From positions 1 to 53,670 of the forward strand of contig JAHBVL010000017.1 of the NCBI GenBank assembly GCA_019637585.1: a stretch of DNA of 53,670 nucleotides. The letters are read 5' to 3'. The position numbers were made by a program, and so were the translations under genes. The notes beneath the pieces were generated by a model. That model saw only the letters and a program-made list of their open reading frames with translations. It was not told where the DNA came from and ran no database searches. Source of the DNA: Thermomicrobiales bacterium (GTDB taxonomy: Bacteria; Chloroflexota; Chloroflexia; Thermomicrobiales; UBA6265). Positions 36,137 to 45,310 of this stretch are shown here, piece by piece (positions within the stretch are counted from its first letter, which is position 1; each line of letters begins with the position of its first letter).

Positions 36137-37111
36137 ATGATTCACACACCACTCTGCGACCTTCTCGGGGTTCAGTACCCGATCCTCAACGCGTCGATGT
36201 CGGAAACCGCCACTGGACGGCTGGCCGCGGCTGTTTCCAATGCGGGCGGATTCGGGATGATCGGCGGGACGAGCTCGGGCGGAGCGGAATGGGTTCGCGA
36301 ACAGATACGCATCGCCAGATCGCTGACCGACCGGCCCTTTGGCGTCGGCTTCATCTCCTGCTTTCCGGAGATCGATGAGCTGGTCGAGGTTGCGCTGGAC
36401 GAGCGGGTGCACGCCATCAATCACTCATTTGCCGATCCAGCCCGTTTCGTGCCAGCGGCGCACGATGCCGGTATCAAGGTTTTCGCCATGGTCCAGACGG
36501 TCGCCCTGGCCGAGCAGGCGGTGGCGTCAGGCGTGGATGTGGTTATCGCGCAGGGAGGTGAAGCTGGTGGCCATGGTGGACACCTGGGCACCTTCGCCTT
36601 GCTGCCCTCGGTGGTCGATGCTGTTGGGGCACGGACACCGGTGATCGCGGCTGGAGGCATTGGCGATGGTCGCGGGCTGGCTGCAGCGCTCCTGCTCGGT
36701 GCTCAAGGGGTCTGGATGGGCACCCGATTTGTGGCCAGCGAGGAGTGGGGCGGCGAGAGGTTCAAGCAGCAAGCGGTCGCTGACTCGACGGCCGACGATA
36801 CCACCACCACGACCGTCTATGACGAGATCTGGGCCGAACACTTCCCGCCCGAAATCAGCCATCGCGTGCTGAAAAACGATCTCGTCGAGCGCATGCGGGG
36901 CAAGGAGTCAGAGATCGCCGCCAAGCGGAACGAATTTCAGGCGGAGCAGGCGGTCGCCACAAAAGGGGAGAACCGCAGAATCGCCGGAATCAGCGCTGGG
37001 TTGGCGGCCGGATTGGTCGATTCGACCTTGCCCGCTGGGGAGATCGTTCGGCAGATCATTGCCGAAGCAGAGATGGTGTTGCGCAACCGGCCGGCGGAGC
37101 TGCTCGGCTGA
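36137..37111 (+). CDS. Nitronate monooxygenase family protein
   Basis: 325 residues. FMN-binding TIM barrel of the 2-nitropropane dioxygenase/NPD family: PLCDLLGVQYPILNASMSET, NAGGFGMIGG, VIAQGGEAGGHGGHLGTFAL with the catalytic His, PVIAAGGIGDGRGLAAALLL, and GAQGVWMGTRFVASEE, all family landmarks. Oxidises alkyl nitronates with FMN and O2; some relatives are enoyl reductases. ATG 36137 has AGGA 7 nt upstream; the frame is open upstream across the tRNA gene and that part is excluded. It follows the tRNA terminator, so it has its own promoter, not clearly seen. Confidence 0.9.
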   Translation: MIHTPLCDLLGVQYPILNASMSETATGRLAAAVSNAGGFGMIGGTSSGGAEWVREQIRIARSLTDRPFGVGFISCFPEIDELVEVALDERVHAINHSFADPARFVPAAHDAGIKVFAMVQTVALAEQAVASGVDVVIAQGGEAGGHGGHLGTFALLPSVVDAVGARTPVIAAGGIGDGRGLAAALLLGAQGVWMGTRFVASEEWGGERFKQQAVADSTADDTTTTTVYDEIWAEHFPPEISHRVLKNDLVERMRGKESEIAAKRNEFQAEQAVATKGENRRIAGISAGLAAGLVDSTLPAGEIVRQIIAEAEMVLRNRPAELLG

Positions 37112-37372
37112 CAATCTGGCAATCGCTGAACGGAGTTGGGAAAAACACAGTCCCGACGAACCGCTTGGCCCGGATGGTCGATGGCGGAGAACGTATCAGG
37201 TCGGCCCCGCAACCTTCCTGAGTATTCATCCGCGACGAAACGCCGTACAGTCATTTGACGAATCGCCGGTACCCGGAACAGCCAGCCCCTCGGGACTCTG
37301 TACGTACACTTTATACGTTCATTGACGGGATGTCAAGCGGTGGGGGAAGTGCATAGTTCATCGTTGATAGTG

Positions 37373-37502
37373 CATGGTTGATAGTTGATAGTGCGGCACT
37401 CGTTTGGACCAATGGCGTCCGCGAGGTTCAAGGATCGTGCCCCAGCCGTCCAGCCAAGGGCTATCCACGCCATGAACTATTCACTATCAACTATCAACCA
37501 TG
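37373..37502. repeat. Element with 21-bp perfect inverted ends (GTTGATAGT family)
   Basis: Bases 37373-37393 and 37482-37502 are perfect 21-bp inverted repeats built of GTTGATAGT words, surrounding a 88-nt core. Further copies of the words extend outward on both sides (CATAGTTCATCGTTGATAG at 37352). Related words occur at 47137-47190. The element abuts the stop codon of the following minus-strand gene. The rest of the 37112-37504 gap holds no gene. Confidence 0.85.
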
Positions 37503-37504
37503 AA

Positions 37505-39652
37505 CTACTGCTTGACCACCACTCGCGATCCTGACGGCAGCCAGTAATAGAGCCACTCAGCGAACGGCACCGGCAGATTCACACAGCCGTGACTCATGCG
37601 CGTTCCGAAGTTGTTGTGCCAGTAGGCGCCATGCAGCGCGTGTCCCTCGTAGGTGAAGTACTGCACCCATGGCACATTCGGGACGACATAGCACTCACCC
37701 TGGATACAGCCGCTCATCGTCTGGCTGGTGTACCGCAGCCAGGTTCGGTAGGTGCCGACCGGTGTATCGAAACCATAGCGGCCAGTGCTGACATAGGTGC
37801 CGGTGATCAGCGTTGTGCCTTGATAGACCCGCATGTACTGTTCGCTCAGGTCGACTTCCACCCACCGTTCACTGCTGCTTGCGGCCGGGCAACGTTTCGT
37901 GACTGTGCCGGCCGAGGTCACCACGGTCACTCCCTCGTTCGATCCCGCTGAATCGGTGAGGATGTGCGAGGAGGTCAGGCGAAACTGTCCGGAAGCCTGC
38001 GAGCCCGCCAGATATGTTCTCGATCCACCAGCGCCGAGCGCCTGATCCAGCACGAACGGCTCGATGGGCAGAGGGTCGTACAGGGTCCCGATCGAAATGA
38101 TGGTGATGGCAGATGCATTGTTGTTCGTGATGGTGATCCGCTCGGGATTCGCCGAACAGTTCAGCGCTATGGTGATGTTGGAGGTGCTGGCCACCGGAGT
38201 AGGAGTGGTCATCCCCAGGTGCGTCACCCAGTCAGTGGCAACCCAGCCGGTCAGCGACGGGATCTGGACACGGATCCACTGATAGCTCCCGGCCGGTGTG
38301 TTGCCGGTCAGCACTGTTCCCTGTGTGCCGGCGGATGCAACCGCCAGCACACTGAATCCGGTGCCAGCACCCGATCGCACGTTGAGTCCCGTTTTGACCA
38401 CGATGGTGTCGCCCGGCTGGTACACGCCTGCTGACTTTGTCGGTGTTGCGGGCGCCGTGGCCGAAGGAGTTCTGGTGCTTGTTGCCGTCTGAGTGACCGT
38501 TGGCGGCGGCCCGGGTTCGATCAATTTCACGTACTCAGTTGCCACCCAGCCAGTGATTTCGCTGAATCGCACCTGAATCCAGGTGAACTGCCCCCCGACC
38601 GTGTTCCCGGTCAGGACTGTGGCTACCTCACCCGGCAGGGCTACCCGTCGAACGGCGTAGCTCGTTCCGGGGCCAGAGCGGACGTTCAGGCGTGGCACCA
38701 CCTGGATGCGATCTCCGGGCAGGAAGAGCCCGGCCTGTCTTGTGGCTGACGGAGTGACGGTCACCTGCTCTGTCGCCGTCGATGTCGACGAAGGCGTAGA
38801 GGTAGGCGTCGGAGGTCCTGTTTCGGTTGCTGTGGAGGTGAGTGTCGGCGACGGCGTAACGGTCGGAATCGAGGTCACGGTCCAGGTTGGAGACGGACTG
38901 CTCGTGGCGGTGGGCGTCGATGTGTGGGTGGGCGCTGGCGTCGACGTTGGTGGCGCCGTATCGACCCGGCGGAGATATTGTGTGGCGGCCCATCCATCGG
39001 CGGCGCCCGGCAAGTCGATTTTCACCCAGTTGAACCCGGACGAGACAACCGGTGACGCCAGTACGACGAATACTTGACCGAATGTGATCTGGGAGATGAC
39101 CGAATAGGTCGTTCCGGCGCCGCTCCGAACGTTGAGGACACTCACCTCGACGCGCACCCGATCGCCCAGCTGCAGGTTGCCAAACGGGGTCGCGGTCACC
39201 ACAGCGGTGCTGGTCGGCTCGCCTTCGGTCAACGTCACATAGGTGGATGCGACCCAACCGTCGCCAGGACCATTCAGGTCCAGCTGTACCCAGGAGAAGC
39301 CGCTGGCATCGACTGGGCCGCCGACAACGGTATGCACGGCTCCATAGGTGAGCTTCCCGATGACCTGATAGTTGAGTCCTGGTCCCTCGCGGACATTGAG
39401 TGTCGAGACATTGACTTTGGCCACTGTCTTTAGATCGAACGACTCGACTGCCGCGGAGTCCGGGGTCGAGGCTGCCGGCGTTTCATCGGTCTCGGAGACG
39501 GGAGCAACCTGCGTAGCGATCAGCTCCTGGGCGCTGCCGGCTCCTGCGCTCGCCGTTGGTTGGGTGGAAATCTGTCCCGTCGCGGCTGCCGGCGCTGCGA
39601 GAATAGCGACCAGCATCGCCGTAATAAGCATCCAGTTGGCGATCCGCGGCAT
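37505..39652 (-). CDS. Secreted L,D-transpeptidase with four SH3b repeats
   Basis: 715 residues. Signal peptide (NWMLITAMLVAILAAPAAAT), then four bacterial SH3 domains, each with a core such as LNVREGPGLNYQVIG, LNVRSGAGTTYSVIS, LNVRSGPGTSYAVRR and LNVRSGAGTGFSVLA, each ending GWVA(T/S)xYV or similar. Low-complexity Thr/Pro/Ser linkers separate the second to fourth. A beta domain (ALNCSANPERITITNNN) precedes a C-terminal YkuD L,D-transpeptidase domain with HGAYWHNNFG and the catalytic SHGCVNLP. YkuD enzymes form 3-3 peptidoglycan crosslinks or attach proteins. GGGAG lies about 8 nt before ATG. The last 117 residues are identical to those of the paralogue at 39923. Confidence 0.93.
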   Translation of the reverse strand: MPRIANWMLITAMLVAILAAPAAATGQISTQPTASAGAGSAQELIATQVAPVSETDETPAASTPDSAAVESFDLKTVAKVNVSTLNVREGPGLNYQVIGKLTYGAVHTVVGGPVDASGFSWVQLDLNGPGDGWVASTYVTLTEGEPTSTAVVTATPFGNLQLGDRVRVEVSVLNVRSGAGTTYSVISQITFGQVFVVLASPVVSSGFNWVKIDLPGAADGWAATQYLRRVDTAPPTSTPAPTHTSTPTATSSPSPTWTVTSIPTVTPSPTLTSTATETGPPTPTSTPSSTSTATEQVTVTPSATRQAGLFLPGDRIQVVPRLNVRSGPGTSYAVRRVALPGEVATVLTGNTVGGQFTWIQVRFSEITGWVATEYVKLIEPGPPPTVTQTATSTRTPSATAPATPTKSAGVYQPGDTIVVKTGLNVRSGAGTGFSVLAVASAGTQGTVLTGNTPAGSYQWIRVQIPSLTGWVATDWVTHLGMTTPTPVASTSNITIALNCSANPERITITNNNASAITIISIGTLYDPLPIEPFVLDQALGAGGSRTYLAGSQASGQFRLTSSHILTDSAGSNEGVTVVTSAGTVTKRCPAASSSERWVEVDLSEQYMRVYQGTTLITGTYVSTGRYGFDTPVGTYRTWLRYTSQTMSGCIQGECYVVPNVPWVQYFTYEGHALHGAYWHNNFGTRMSHGCVNLPVPFAEWLYYWLPSGSRVVVKQ

Positions 39653-39888
39653 ACCCTGGCTCCCTCTGAGCTGCCGCTCGCAGACGCGGCGGCATGCTCA
39701 CGCTGCCATGGTATGAAGCAATGGATAGAGAAGAGGCACCAGGAGAGAGACGGACGTTGCAAGTTCGTACCGGTTCGCAGGAACCGGCATTGAGCTATGG
39801 GCCGAACCGAGAACATCAAACTCCGGACGCTGGAGCAATACGACCAGACTCATCATGCCCCGAACCACCGGCGCCGACCTACACTTCA

Positions 39889-39919
39889 CCGACTGCCGAC
39901 TGCCGACTGCCGACTGCCG
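39889..39919. repeat. 7-bp tandem repeat (CCGACTG)
   Basis: About four and a half exact copies of CCGACTG end just before the stop codon of the following minus-strand gene. The gap 39653-39922 is otherwise without a gene. Confidence 0.8.
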
Positions 39920-39922
39920 CTT

Positions 39923-41788
39923 CTACTGCTTCACCACCACTCGCGACCCTGACGGCAGCCAGTAGTAGAGCCACTCAGCGAACGGCACCGGCAGATTCAC
40001 GCAGCCGTGACTCATGCGCGTTCCGAAGTTGTTGTGCCAGTAGGCGCCGTGCAGCGCGTGTCCCTCGTAGGTGAAGTACTGCACCCATGGCACGTTGGGG
40101 ACGACGTAGCACTCGCCCTGGATACAGCCGCTCATGGTTTGACTCGTATAGCGCAGCCATGTTCGGTAGGTGCCGACCGGTGTATCGAAACCATAGCGGC
40201 CAGTGCTGACATAGGTGCCGGTGATCAGTGTCGTGCCTTGATAGACCCGCATGTACTGTTCGCTCAGGTCGACTTCCACCCAGCGGTCGGCAGTCGAGGC
40301 TGGCGGGCAGTTCTTTGTGACGGTACCGGCCGACGTGACGACCCGCACGCCTTCCGATGTGCCGGCCGAGTCGGTGAGAATCGCCGCTGTGGTCAGCCGG
40401 TAGGCGCCGGATGCCTGCGAACCCGAAAGATAGGTGCGGGTCTGCTTGGCGCCCAGCGAGTGGTTGAGCGTAAATGGCTCGTTCGAACCCGGCTGGTAGA
40501 GTGTGCCGATCGAGATGATCGTGATTGCCGACGTATTGTCATTGGTGATCGCGATCCGCTCTGGGTTCGTTGTGCAGTTGAGCGCGATCGTGATCTTGCT
40601 GGTCGAGGCGGGAGGCGTCGCCGTGGCCAAGGAGAGATGCGTGATGTAGTTGGTCACGACCCAGCCGGTCGTGCCGCCGAACTTCACCTGCACCCAGGTG
40701 TAGCTTCCTCCCGGTGTGTTGCCGGTTTGCACGATTCCCTGGGTGCTGGGAGCAGCGACCAGCAGCACGCTGTTGCTCGTGGCCGGTCCAGACCGGACAT
40801 TGAGATCACTTGTGACCGCAATGGTATCGCCCGCTTGATAGACGCCCGCGGCTTTGGTGGCGGTCGCATTCGGCGTCGACGTCTTTGTTGCTGTCGAGGT
40901 GACGGTCGCCGTATTGGTCGCTGTCGACGTTGCCGTTTCCGACCCGGTGAGGGTCGGCGTGGCCGTCGACGTCTCGGTCTCAGTCGGTGTCAGCGACGGG
41001 GTGTTGGTGACCGTCGCCGTGCGCGTCACCGTCGATGTGCTGGTGACGGTTGGTGTCCGCGTTATGGTCGCGGTTGCCGTGTTGGTCGGATTGGGGCGGG
41101 AGGAAAGGGTCAGGTACTGGGTGACGGCCCAACCATCGGTGCCGGGGAGATCGAGGCGAACCCACGTATAGCCGTTGGCGTTGGTTGGTCCGCCGTTGAC
41201 GGTGAAGGTCTGCCCCTGGGTGACGGTCCTCAGAATCGTCGCCGACGTGCTGGCCGACTGTCGCACATTGAGGACATCGGTGTTGACGGCGACGATGTCG
41301 CCGACCCGGATCGGGCCACTGGGGACCGCACTTGTCGATGTGGCCGATGGCACGACGGGAGGGGTGCTGGTCGCCGCCCCGCCCGGGATGTACTCGATGA
41401 ACGCTCCGGCCACCCAGCCATCGACGGCCCCCGGGAGATCGATCTGGTACCACTGGTACGATCCGGCGGCGACCGGGCCGTCGAGAATCGTGTACACGGC
41501 GTTATATGGAACGGTGGCGATCACCGTCCCGGTGCTGGGCGTGGTTCGAACGTTGAGCAGTGTGGTGGTAACCCGAACCTGACCGCCGATGACGGGCGTT
41601 TCAGCCGCCGCTTCGACGTCGTCCGACTCCTGGCTCGCGGGTTGGGCAGGTTCATCGGTGACCGGTGGAACGTCGATCTCCGATGGCGGCGAACCATCCG
41701 CCCCCTGAGCACCGATTGCCAACGGAAACATGGCCAGCTGCGTAAACAACAGCGTGGCAACCAGCACAAAGGCGAGGATGCGTTTCAT
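39923..41788 (-). CDS. Secreted L,D-transpeptidase with three SH3b repeats (paralogue)
   Basis: 621 residues, same plan as the gene at 37505 with one SH3b fewer. Signal peptide (RILAFVLVATLLFTQLAMFP), SH3b cores LNVRTTPSTGTVIAT, LNVRQSASTSATILR and LNVRSGPATSNSVLL, a Thr-rich linker of about 75 residues (TATITRTPTVTSTSTVTRTA and on), the beta domain ALNCTTNPERIAITNDN, then the YkuD domain with SHGCVNLP. GGAAGG lies 9 nt before the ATG. The Thr-rich linker is likely surface exposed and may be glycosylated. The two paralogues are adjacent, same strand, each probably with its own promoter. Confidence 0.93.
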   Translation of the reverse strand: MKRILAFVLVATLLFTQLAMFPLAIGAQGADGSPPSEIDVPPVTDEPAQPASQESDDVEAAAETPVIGGQVRVTTTLLNVRTTPSTGTVIATVPYNAVYTILDGPVAAGSYQWYQIDLPGAVDGWVAGAFIEYIPGGAATSTPPVVPSATSTSAVPSGPIRVGDIVAVNTDVLNVRQSASTSATILRTVTQGQTFTVNGGPTNANGYTWVRLDLPGTDGWAVTQYLTLSSRPNPTNTATATITRTPTVTSTSTVTRTATVTNTPSLTPTETETSTATPTLTGSETATSTATNTATVTSTATKTSTPNATATKAAGVYQAGDTIAVTSDLNVRSGPATSNSVLLVAAPSTQGIVQTGNTPGGSYTWVQVKFGGTTGWVVTNYITHLSLATATPPASTSKITIALNCTTNPERIAITNDNTSAITIISIGTLYQPGSNEPFTLNHSLGAKQTRTYLSGSQASGAYRLTTAAILTDSAGTSEGVRVVTSAGTVTKNCPPASTADRWVEVDLSEQYMRVYQGTTLITGTYVSTGRYGFDTPVGTYRTWLRYTSQTMSGCIQGECYVVPNVPWVQYFTYEGHALHGAYWHNNFGTRMSHGCVNLPVPFAEWLYYWLPSGSRVVVKQ

Positions 41789-41886
41789 TGTCGATTACCT
41801 TCCCGGACCGGAGTGAAGACGGGATACTCCGGCTCTTCCCTGCCTCCCATTCTACTCTCTAAGACGCGCGATTTGTCCGGTTCGTT

Positions 41887-42921
41887 TCACGTCTGGGGAG
41901 TGGTTGGATCGTCGAGTGTCGCCGCTGCCTGCCAATCGGTTTCGAATGCGGTCATTACGCGGTGGACGGCCAGCGCCTCGGTCGTAATCAGACCGGCTTC
42001 CCGGTTGGCGTCGAGGGAGTTTGCCGTCAGATTCTGCGATCCGATCCAGAGCGTTCGACCGTCGATGATGATTGCTTTGGCGTGGACATAGAGCCCGCTC
42101 AGGACCCTGACATCGACGCCCGACCTGGCCAGAAAGCCAGGTTCCTCGTACCAGAGCGACGATCCCGCTATCTCGGACATCATCATCCGGACCATTACGC
42201 CACGCTCGACCGCCGAAACCAGCGCATCCATGATCTCGGGATCATTGAGGACTTCGGCGTAGACGTCGATAGACGTGACGGCGGCATCGAACAAGGAGAG
42301 GAGCGTGGCGCGGCTGTTGACAGGGCTGACGACCAGCAATGACGGGTCGGGCGGCGGTGCGCCATTCCAATCGGCATCGAAGAGCTCGATCGCTTCCTGG
42401 ACGACATCCGGCTCTGTCGTGAGGAGGGCGAACTCGCGGTTCTGGGTGAAGGCAGCGCCGGTCATGTTCAGATTCATGATCGATGCGCTGGCGCTGTCGA
42501 CAATCATCAGCTTCACGTGTGAGAACCGAAATGCGGAGGGACTCCAACGCACATTGACGCCAGCGGTGTCGAGCCTCAGCCAGGTTTCGAGCTCGGTTCG
42601 AGCGCCTCCGTAGGGCAGGGGTTCGAGCATGACCCGGACATCGACGCCCCGCACATGAGCCCGAATCAAAGCGCGAATGACATCGTCGTCGCTCAACAGG
42701 TAGAGATAGAGACGAATCGACTCCTGCGCGGCGTCGATCTCATCGACGATCGACGCTTTGCCGTCGTCCGGCAGCACAATGACCGCCGTCAACGGCTCCG
42801 CCCGCACGGCCAGACCGTTCCCGGACCCCACCGCCCCAATCAGACACAGCATCGCCAGCAGAACCCTGATCGATCGCGCGATCGGCGGTCGGCGATTCGT
42901 AAATCCCTTTCCCTTGCTCAT
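41887..42921 (-). CDS. Secreted phospholipase D-fold protein
   Basis: 344 residues. N-terminal signal-anchor (RSIRVLLAMLCLIGAVGSGN), then two PLD halves. Half 1 has HVKLMIVDSASASIMNLNMT and half 2 HAKAIIIDGRTLWIGSQNLT; both keep His, Lys and Asp of HxKxxxxD and a trailing Asn. With both HKD motifs intact the enzyme should be active on phosphodiesters (phospholipids or nucleic acid) outside the membrane. The start is taken at ATG 42921; the reading frame is open to 43086 but no Shine-Dalgarno is visible at either. It follows the DinB-like gene. Confidence 0.85.
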   Translation of the reverse strand: MSKGKGFTNRRPPIARSIRVLLAMLCLIGAVGSGNGLAVRAEPLTAVIVLPDDGKASIVDEIDAAQESIRLYLYLLSDDDVIRALIRAHVRGVDVRVMLEPLPYGGARTELETWLRLDTAGVNVRWSPSAFRFSHVKLMIVDSASASIMNLNMTGAAFTQNREFALLTTEPDVVQEAIELFDADWNGAPPPDPSLLVVSPVNSRATLLSLFDAAVTSIDVYAEVLNDPEIMDALVSAVERGVMVRMMMSEIAGSSLWYEEPGFLARSGVDVRVLSGLYVHAKAIIIDGRTLWIGSQNLTANSLDANREAGLITTEALAVHRVMTAFETDWQAAATLDDPTTPQT

Positions 42922-43135
42922 GCGCGAATGATACGAGCGGGGCGAGACCGATGGCTGAAGCCAACGGCGAACACGCCTCATTGGTGGCGACAATCTTGGT
43001 TGATTAGGCACGGGCTCGCTGCTGGATAAGAACTCGACCTTTCCAGAATGGCCTTCATTCCAGCCACAGGTGGACTCACAACGCATGAGGAGTCTTGGCC
43101 GCCGGTTTGGAACCGGCGGTCACCTGCCGCCAGTC

Positions 43136-43549
43136 CTACGCCTCCAGCCACGCCCGAATGTCACCCCCATGCTCCTCGTAGTGTTCCCAGGTGTCGGCTT
43201 CGACGTCGCGTCGTTTGACCGATGGGGTGTCACGGACGACCTGGACGATGCGGGCGTGCGATGCTTCGAGCTCGGCGAGCGCTTCCTCGTAGGTCAGTTC
43301 GGAGATGCGGGCATATTCGAACGCATTTCGCTCATCGACCGAAAGCCCGGAGGGTTCCGAAGGCGCGAGTCCGAGAATCTGATCGGCGGCCCGATTCTCC
43401 CACCAGGCGATATGGCCGGCAATGTCGCGCAGACTCCAGTTCCCCGGCGTCACCGCCTCCAGCACGCGTGATTCAGGCACTGAGTCGATCAGCGACCGAA
43501 ACACTGCCCAGCTCGTATCGATACGGTCGGCGATCTCCTGATGTTTCAT
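43136..43549 (-). CDS. DinB/ClbS-like four-helix protein
   Basis: 137 residues, all alpha, with the DinB-superfamily opening pattern (SLRDIAGHIAWWENRAADQI) and closing DTWEHYEEHGGDIRAWL typical of the ClbS/DfsB branch. Members may bind a metal with His residues (H at the end of GHIAWW and in EHYEEH here) and act as thiol transferases or detoxify colibactin. The function is not known. GAGGGAG is 7 nt before ATG. A 9-bp hairpin (43099-43119) downstream lacks a T-run. Confidence 0.7.
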   Translation of the reverse strand: MKHQEIADRIDTSWAVFRSLIDSVPESRVLEAVTPGNWSLRDIAGHIAWWENRAADQILGLAPSEPSGLSVDERNAFEYARISELTYEEALAELEASHARIVQVVRDTPSVKRRDVEADTWEHYEEHGGDIRAWLEA

Positions 43550-43655
43550 CGATCTCCCTCACTTCAATAAGTCCGACGGGATCCCCCCCGGGTCACCAGA
43601 TAGAGCGCCTGCGGAAAGTCATGTCTATGAACGTCATCGCTGCCGGATACTGCAC

Positions 43656-43693
43656 TGCTGCGGCAGAAGATTCCTCCGCAGGGTCGGAATGAC
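43656..43693. repeat. Degenerate fragment of the MITE-like repeat
   Basis: CTGCTGCGGCAGAAGATTCC and GGTCGGAATGAC resemble the half of the 104-bp repeat around the IS110 target, with mutations. The 43550-43801 stretch otherwise shows no gene. Confidence 0.5.
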
Positions 43694-43801
43694 AGTACCA
43701 GTGGCGTGCAGGCACAACTTTCGGCAACCGCTCTAATCAGTCCCCCAGCCTTCGAACGTCGTTGCCGAGATCTCTGGAACGCTCCCGAGAGCCGCACGCC
43801 A

Positions 43802-43841
43802 ACGAAAGAAGCCGGTCCCCAGTAGAACGCTGGGAACCGGC
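43802..43841 (-). terminator. Rho-independent terminator of pntB
   Basis: GCCGGTCCCCAG (43811-43822) pairs with CTGGGAACCGGC (43830-43841) around a 7-nt loop, and on the minus strand TTCTTTCGTT follows. It sits 30 nt after the pntB stop codon. Confidence 0.8.
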
Positions 43842-43871
43842 CTTCTGTCAGACAACCGTTGGCAGGAGAGG

Positions 43872-45308
43872 TTAGTTCTCCTTGACGGCAGAGACCATCG
43901 CCGAAAGGGTGGCTTTGGCGTCGCCGAAGACCATCGACGTCTTCTGATCGTGGAAAAGCTCGTTCTCGATGCCGGCGAAGCCCGATTTCATGCTCCGCTT
44001 GAGCACGTAGATCTGGCGAGCCTGGTCGACATTGAGAATCGGCATACCGAAGATCGGACTCGTCTTGTCGGTCCGGGCGGCCGGGTTAGTGACGTCGTTG
44101 GCCCCGATGACCAGTGCCACATCCGCCTGAGCGAACTCGTCGTTGATCTGCTCCATGTCGTAGAGCTGCTCGTATGGCACATTCGCTTCGGCCAGCAAGA
44201 CGTTCATGTGTCCGGGCATACGACCAGCCACCGGGTGAATCGCGTACTTGACGTTCACACCCCGTTCTTCGAGCTCGTCGGCCAGTTCGCGAACCGCGTG
44301 CTGGGCCTGCGCCACCGCCAGCCCGTAACCCGGAACGACGATGACGTTGGTCGCGTAGGCGAGCGCCACGGCCGCGTCATCGACCGATGCTTCCTTCACC
44401 GGTTTCTGCTCGCCACCCGCGCCGCCGCTGGCTGTCTCGCCACCGCCGCCAAATGCCCCGAAGAGGATGTTCGTCACCGACCTGTTCATCGCTTTCGCCA
44501 TCAACAGCGTCAGGTAGGCGCCGGACGCGCCGACCAGGGCGCCGGCGATGACCATGGCCATGTTGTCCATGATCAGACCAGCCAGCGCCGCGGCCACACC
44601 GGTCAGCGAGTTCAGAATGGCGATCACGACCGGCATATCGGCCCCGCCGATCGGCAGGACGATTGCAGCGCCGAAGATCAGTGCGGCGATGAACAGAATC
44701 CAGACGAAGAGTTTGGCTGTGGAGCCGTCCTGCAGCAGCACAACCGCTGCACCAAGAGCGGCGATACCGCCAAACAGGATGCCGTTCGCCATCGTCTGAT
44801 TCGGGAAGGTGACCGGTCTGCCGGAGATCAACTCCTGCAGCTTGCCGAAGGCGACCATGCTGCCGGTGAAGGCGATCGATCCGATCACCGCGCCGAGCAG
44901 CGTGAGGACAATCATGCCCCGGCCGAGATCCTCTTTGTGCATGAATTCAGCGACGGAGGTGAGCGCCACAGTGGCGCCGCCCACACCGCAGAAGATCGCC
45001 ACCATCTGCGGCATCGCGGTCATCTTGACCCGCTGGGCAGCGACGACTGAGAGGAGCGCGCCGACCGCCAGGGCAAGCAGGATGAGACCAATGTTGGTCC
45101 AGCTCGTTTCGCTCTGCCCGTTCTCAGTGACGCGCAGCTCGCGGCTGACCAGCGTCGCCAGAACAGCCACGATCATGCCGACCGTGGCCAGCTGGTTGCC
45201 TCGCCGCGCCAGCTTGGGCGTGCTGAGATACTTGAGGCCGATGATGAACATGATCGCCGTCGCGAGATAGGCGAGGTCGACGATAGCGTCGTGCCAATTG
45301 TCGATCAT
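43872..45308 (-). CDS. pntB: NAD(P) transhydrogenase subunit beta
   Basis: 478 residues. Nine or so transmembrane helices form domain II, then the cytoplasmic NADP-binding domain III with VIVVPGYGLAVAQAQHAVRE, HPVAGRMPGHMNVLLAEANVPYEQ, VALVIGANDVTNPAARTD and MKSGFAGIENELF. It couples proton entry to hydride transfer from NADH to NADP. It begins 2 nt after the membrane alpha subunit gene, in a three-gene operon, and is followed by a terminator. Confidence 0.96.
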   Translation of the reverse strand: MIDNWHDAIVDLAYLATAIMFIIGLKYLSTPKLARRGNQLATVGMIVAVLATLVSRELRVTENGQSETSWTNIGLILLALAVGALLSVVAAQRVKMTAMPQMVAIFCGVGGATVALTSVAEFMHKEDLGRGMIVLTLLGAVIGSIAFTGSMVAFGKLQELISGRPVTFPNQTMANGILFGGIAALGAAVVLLQDGSTAKLFVWILFIAALIFGAAIVLPIGGADMPVVIAILNSLTGVAAALAGLIMDNMAMVIAGALVGASGAYLTLLMAKAMNRSVTNILFGAFGGGGETASGGAGGEQKPVKEASVDDAAVALAYATNVIVVPGYGLAVAQAQHAVRELADELEERGVNVKYAIHPVAGRMPGHMNVLLAEANVPYEQLYDMEQINDEFAQADVALVIGANDVTNPAARTDKTSPIFGMPILNVDQARQIYVLKRSMKSGFAGIENELFHDQKTSMVFGDAKATLSAMVSAVKEN

Positions 45309-45310
45309 TG

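Noticed and set aside
37308-37336. Minus-strand promoter TTGACA-N17-TAAAGT
   Set aside because: The match is good, but the only gene downstream is the 3' end of a plus-strand gene, so it would make antisense RNA; without transcript data it is not listed as a feature.
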